Source of the DNA: Nyssa sinensis
Lineage: Eukaryota; Streptophyta; Magnoliopsida; Cornales; Nyssaceae
Reading direction: 5' to 3'
Length of the DNA: 64,000 nt
Assembly: GCA_008638375.1 (NCBI GenBank)
Contig: CM018035.1
Coordinates: forward strand, 39,695,754-39,759,753
The position numbers were made by a program, and so were the translations under genes. Below are positions 60,917 to 64,000 of the stretch, in pieces. Under the pieces are notes generated by a model. It ran no database searches, was not told the origin of the DNA, and saw only the letters and a program-made list of their open reading frames with translations. Positions within the stretch are counted from its first letter, which is position 1, and each line of letters starts with the position of its first letter.

Positions 60917-62510
60917 TGTCACGACCCGAAACCCACCCTATGCAGATCTCGTATCGCGGGACCAACCCTAAAACCGTCCTTACTTTTTCCATTCCTGTAT
61001 CATAGTACTAATATGCAATGCACTAAAATTTAAAACAATAATAAGCGGAAGTCTTATCAATAACAGTAGTCAGCGGAAGTCTTTTCAATGATAGTAATTA
61101 GCGGAAGTCTGTTTAATACATAATATGGTTCTTCAATAATCAAAATAAGAACCAGATATAACCAGCACCCGTGGGTGGTGAATACATGGGAGAACTAAAA
61201 CATAAATTGGTACATTTCCTCAAAATGTCCTCCTACGCTCTCAGACTCTTACTGGGGTCTTGCAGCGTCGCTACCTGAAAGGTGGTAAGTAAGGTGGAAT
61301 GAGCTACAAAAGCTTAGCAAGTAAATATAGATCTCCGACACTGGTATTGGTGATCATAAAAGAATATGAATCCATGAATAAGAATATGATAGCCAATCAT
61401 ATGAAGTAAGATGCTGTGATAGCCAATGAGAACAGTTGCCACAATGGCCAATAGGCAGTGGGATCACAATGTACAATCAAGAGTAATGGATATAACATAA
61501 ATATGGAACTCTCAACAACAATATATCAACATGAAATGTACTGCCACAATAAACCGATTACAATCAAATCAATAAAGAATGTCTCTCAGTATAAGATGAG
61601 TCATAAGGGATAGTGTCATTCAACAATTGTAATCATATAAGAGATGCATTTACACTGTTCAGGGTTCGGCACGCCCTCGATCTTTTGGGGCCCGGCATAC
61701 CCCCCAGTGGAAACTCCAATCAAACCAAACTCCAATGTATTGCCAAGTGTCCGTTCACGGACTAGACCCATAGGTCTCCAGTAGATCAAAAAACATCAGA
61801 TGGATATCGTGACTGAGCACGAATCCGGTACACATAAACATATCATGATCATAGTGATTCCATAAGAGTATAAAAATAGAATATCATATATACAGTGGAA
61901 ACATAACAGTAGGCCTTTCGAGGCATGGTTCAACATGATAACAATGATATAGCAGTCAATCAATGTCCACAAGATAGAACAATATCACATTGTGGAAAAC
62001 AATAATATCAGGTACGTTCAAGAGTACAAGTTTGGCAGTAAGAGAATAAACTTGGCTTTGGAAACACCACATGGAAGAAAAAGTGAATTTACTTACCTCT
62101 AAATGCGTTCCTACATCAGTATCCTGTGATTTTGCCCTTTCTTTTCGAGTTCCCTATATATCAGTAGATACGTCTCAGAATTAATGTTATTCATCAAATT
62201 TTATGCCTTGCTATCATAAGTATCTCTATCACTAATTTAGACTTTACTATTGTGTCCAGAATGCCGAAGAAAGTTGGTTTAGGCTTTCGCGGAACTCCGT
62301 TTGGGTTTGGTAGCAGTAGGGGTATTTTGGTCATTTTAGTACTTTACGGGTCTTTATTTTTCGGGATCCCGTCTCATGACGCGGACCTCACCATTGGACT
62401 CAAAAGGTCCAAGATAGTCAAAATACACTAATAACTTGTTTAATTTGGACACCGAGCTATTTCGCTATTATTTAATTTAATTTTATTTATTTTATTTAAT
62501 ATAATTTATG

Positions 62511-62514
<4 letters not shown>

Positions 62515-62547
<33 letters not shown>
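62515..62547. repeat. (TA)n microsatellite
   Basis: About 16 TA units, directly left of the tRNA-like modules. Confidence 0.9.
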
Positions 62548-62550
<3 letters not shown>

Positions 62551-62575
62551 GGGATAAGTTGGCATGGGACTGTCC

Positions 62576-62630
62576 TGTCCAACTGGTCACACGCACTCTG
62601 TTCTATTCCTAGGTACACGGTTCGATTCCC
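62576..62630 (+). other. tRNA-like module with exact B box
   Basis: GGTTCGATTCC (62619-62629) matches the Pol III B-box consensus exactly. TGTCCAACTGGTC upstream is a weak A box. Confidence 0.45.
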
Positions 62631-62708
62631 AGGGCTGCGCCTTTTTGTTTAATTTTCTTGATTTAATTTACATTAATATTTTATTAAATTTGGAGGGATT
62701 TAGGACAC

Positions 62709-62784
62709 AAGTGCCCTCGTGGCACAGTGGTCTGCACAGTGATTATAGGGGCCTCCTTGTGCGCGTGGTTGGGGTTTCAATTCC
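62709..62784 (+). other. tRNA-like module with consensus A box
   Basis: TGGCACAGTGG (62720-62730) and GGTTTCAATTCC (62773-62784) form an A/B pair 53 bp apart. The first 20 bases nearly equal those at 50932-50951 in a different LTR, so both derive from one mobile or captured tRNA-like sequence. Confidence 0.5.
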
Positions 62785-64000
62785 TGGGGGCAGCAAGCCC
62801 CCTTTTATTTTTCTCAACATTTGGTTGCCAAACGCTGGACAGTGACATAAAACACGGACAGTGTATCCCATTCCCACAGGGCGTTCAATTTAATTCCCCT
62901 ACCCCTGTAACCAAACAGACCCAATCTTTTTTTTAAAACATAATCTAAACGACACAGTTTCAGGGTATCCAACACATGCGGGTGGGTCGGACCTAACCTG
63001 ACCTGAACTGGTCCAAACCCAAGGCCTTGAACAACTCCTCCTTCTCCGGTGGGTGTCTGGTAGGGTTCCGGCATCCCTTCCGGCGACGCGACTATTTCCG
63101 ATCAGATTTTTACCCTTTTGCCAATGCAATTTTCTTCCATTTTTCATAAACTTTTCATTTCCATTATTAGTTTTTGATTTAGGCCACCGTAACCTTTCGA
63201 ATAGAGGGTTTTATGTGAAGAATCGATTTTTCGGCGACTTGAAAAATTTACATTCTTCCACTGTTTCAAGCTTAAATAATCTCCACATGGTTTCTGCACC
63301 TCACACTAATAAGTTCCTACTATTTAAATTAAGTTTTGATGCATAATTCTCCAAAACCCGATTCTAACACCATGACCCGCAACTCAACATTTCTCCCTCA
63401 TCTCTACATCATTTTTACCGATTTTTCTTGAAATATAATCCCCTTTACATGCTCTACAAGACCCAAAAATCCAATCTGAACTTCATGCTTCAATATCTTA
63501 AAAACAGAAACTAAATTTTACCTACCTGTTTTTGATTTCCTGTGTGACAGTATTCCCTTTTCTCTGCTTCTGTTCTCCCTTTATTCTCCTTCTTTTATGT
63601 TTTCTACTTAAACATCACACGCACATATATACAACAAACTAACCGCCTTCAATCTCTCTCTTCTTTCTCTTTCTACCCCCCATTTCGGCAGCCTTCTTTG
63701 ACCCCTTTCTTTTCTCTTTCCTGCTTCTTGATTCACTTGATACTATGTCTATATATTATATAATATATCTCACACATATCACACCTCCCACTTGCACCTT
63801 GGTGTCGGCAGCCTTGCTGCCTTCACCACTTTCACACAACACACACACAGTGACATACACACAGCCACACACAGCCATACACAGTGACACACACACTGTT
63901 TCACTCAGCACACACACAACATTGCCATGCAGCTCCCTTTCCTTCCATATTAAATGTATATATATATATATATTATGCCATACCGCATATGTATATATAT

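Larger units (their letters stand above)
58586..64000 (+). other. Intron 1 (or disrupted remainder) of the Rieske gene
   Basis: It begins GTAATTAATT. No exon continuing the Rieske protein was recognised up to 64000. The stretch 58586-59534 holds nothing identifiable and is AT-rich. A TRIM, a LINE remnant and an LTR follow. Intron 1 is therefore either at least 5.4 kb long through repeat insertion, or the gene is cut short. Confidence 0.55.
60917..64000 (-). mobile_element. LTR (family A-like), continuing past the window end
   Basis: TGTCACGACCCGAAACCC at 60917 is preceded by GTTGG (60912-60916), the expected TSD. The order matches LTR 52105-55366: AGCGGAAGTC repeats, a GGGCCCGGCATACCCC box (61689-61704), an inverted GTGCTCAGTCACA-type motif (about 61807-61820), a donor at 62096-62098 (minus strand), a GGGTC/CCGG block, a CT-rich stretch and CACACA runs. 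The middle (62460-62830) carries a TA run and two tRNA-like modules that LTR 52105 lacks. The outer end is beyond 64000, so solo LTR and full element cannot be told apart. Confidence 0.85.

Noticed and set aside
60684..60971. 95-residue frame treated as one gene
   Set aside because: The first part is LINE RT. After 60916 it reads into the inserted LTR, so the C-terminus is an artefact.

Overview
The window is plant nuclear DNA, most likely from a eudicot with a repeat-rich genome. It is AT-rich and contains chromodomain Ty3/gypsy retrotransposons, initiator-Met-tRNA primer sites, a TRIM, a MITE, a LINE remnant and the first exon of a chloroplast-targeted Rieske oxygenase gene. Nothing bacterial or organellar is present. 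I cannot name the species.

About 56 kb (1-56094) is a nested stack of LTR retrotransposons, resolved here from TG...CA ends and 5-bp target site duplications (TSDs). The oldest visible layer is a decayed gypsy element on the minus strand (about 40264-56094, continuing left of the window). Its 5' LTR is 48941-56094, its PBS 48925-48936, and gag, protease, RT, RNase H and integrase remnants run leftward. Three LTRs lie inside it: a plus-strand LTR ending at 40263 (host LTR L1), an LTR at 41306-45980, and an LTR at 52105-55366 (TSD CTTGG). L1 was split by an LTR ending at 2046, by LTR 2332-24530 (TSD TATTG), and by a full-length chromodomain gypsy element at 25158-40121 (TSD ATTTA). The gypsy 3' LTR contains a further LTR, 35960-39805 (TSD GTACA). 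LTR 2332-24530 is split by a complete non-autonomous element, 5178-24130 (TSD AGAGT). That element has two LTRs of about 4.05 kb around an internal region of only about 1.24 kb, which encodes one short zinc-knuckle Gag-like protein. Three more LTRs sit inside it: 10194-13772 (TSD ATGCG), 14530-17608 (TSD CCAGT) and 20039-22992 (TSD CCTGC). The stack is therefore at least five insertions deep.

The right end holds the host gene. After an LTR-like remnant (56095-56698) and a tandem MITE (57061-57422), exon 1 of a PTC52/ACD1-like Rieske oxygenase gene starts at 58055 and ends at a GT donor at 58586. The following intron, or disrupted gene body, holds a 255-bp TRIM (59535-59789, TSD ATGCT), a LINE reverse-transcriptase remnant (about 60543-60916) and an LTR element that begins at 60917 and leaves the window. 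No second exon was found.

The most unusual signals are: the gag-only element with giant LTRs; splice-site-like donor and acceptor pairs at matching places in many LTRs; tRNA-like A-box/B-box modules inside several LTRs; stop codons in the plus-strand gypsy element that are all TAG, as expected from deamination of methylated cytosine; and LTRs that share a 3' half but have unrelated 5' halves.
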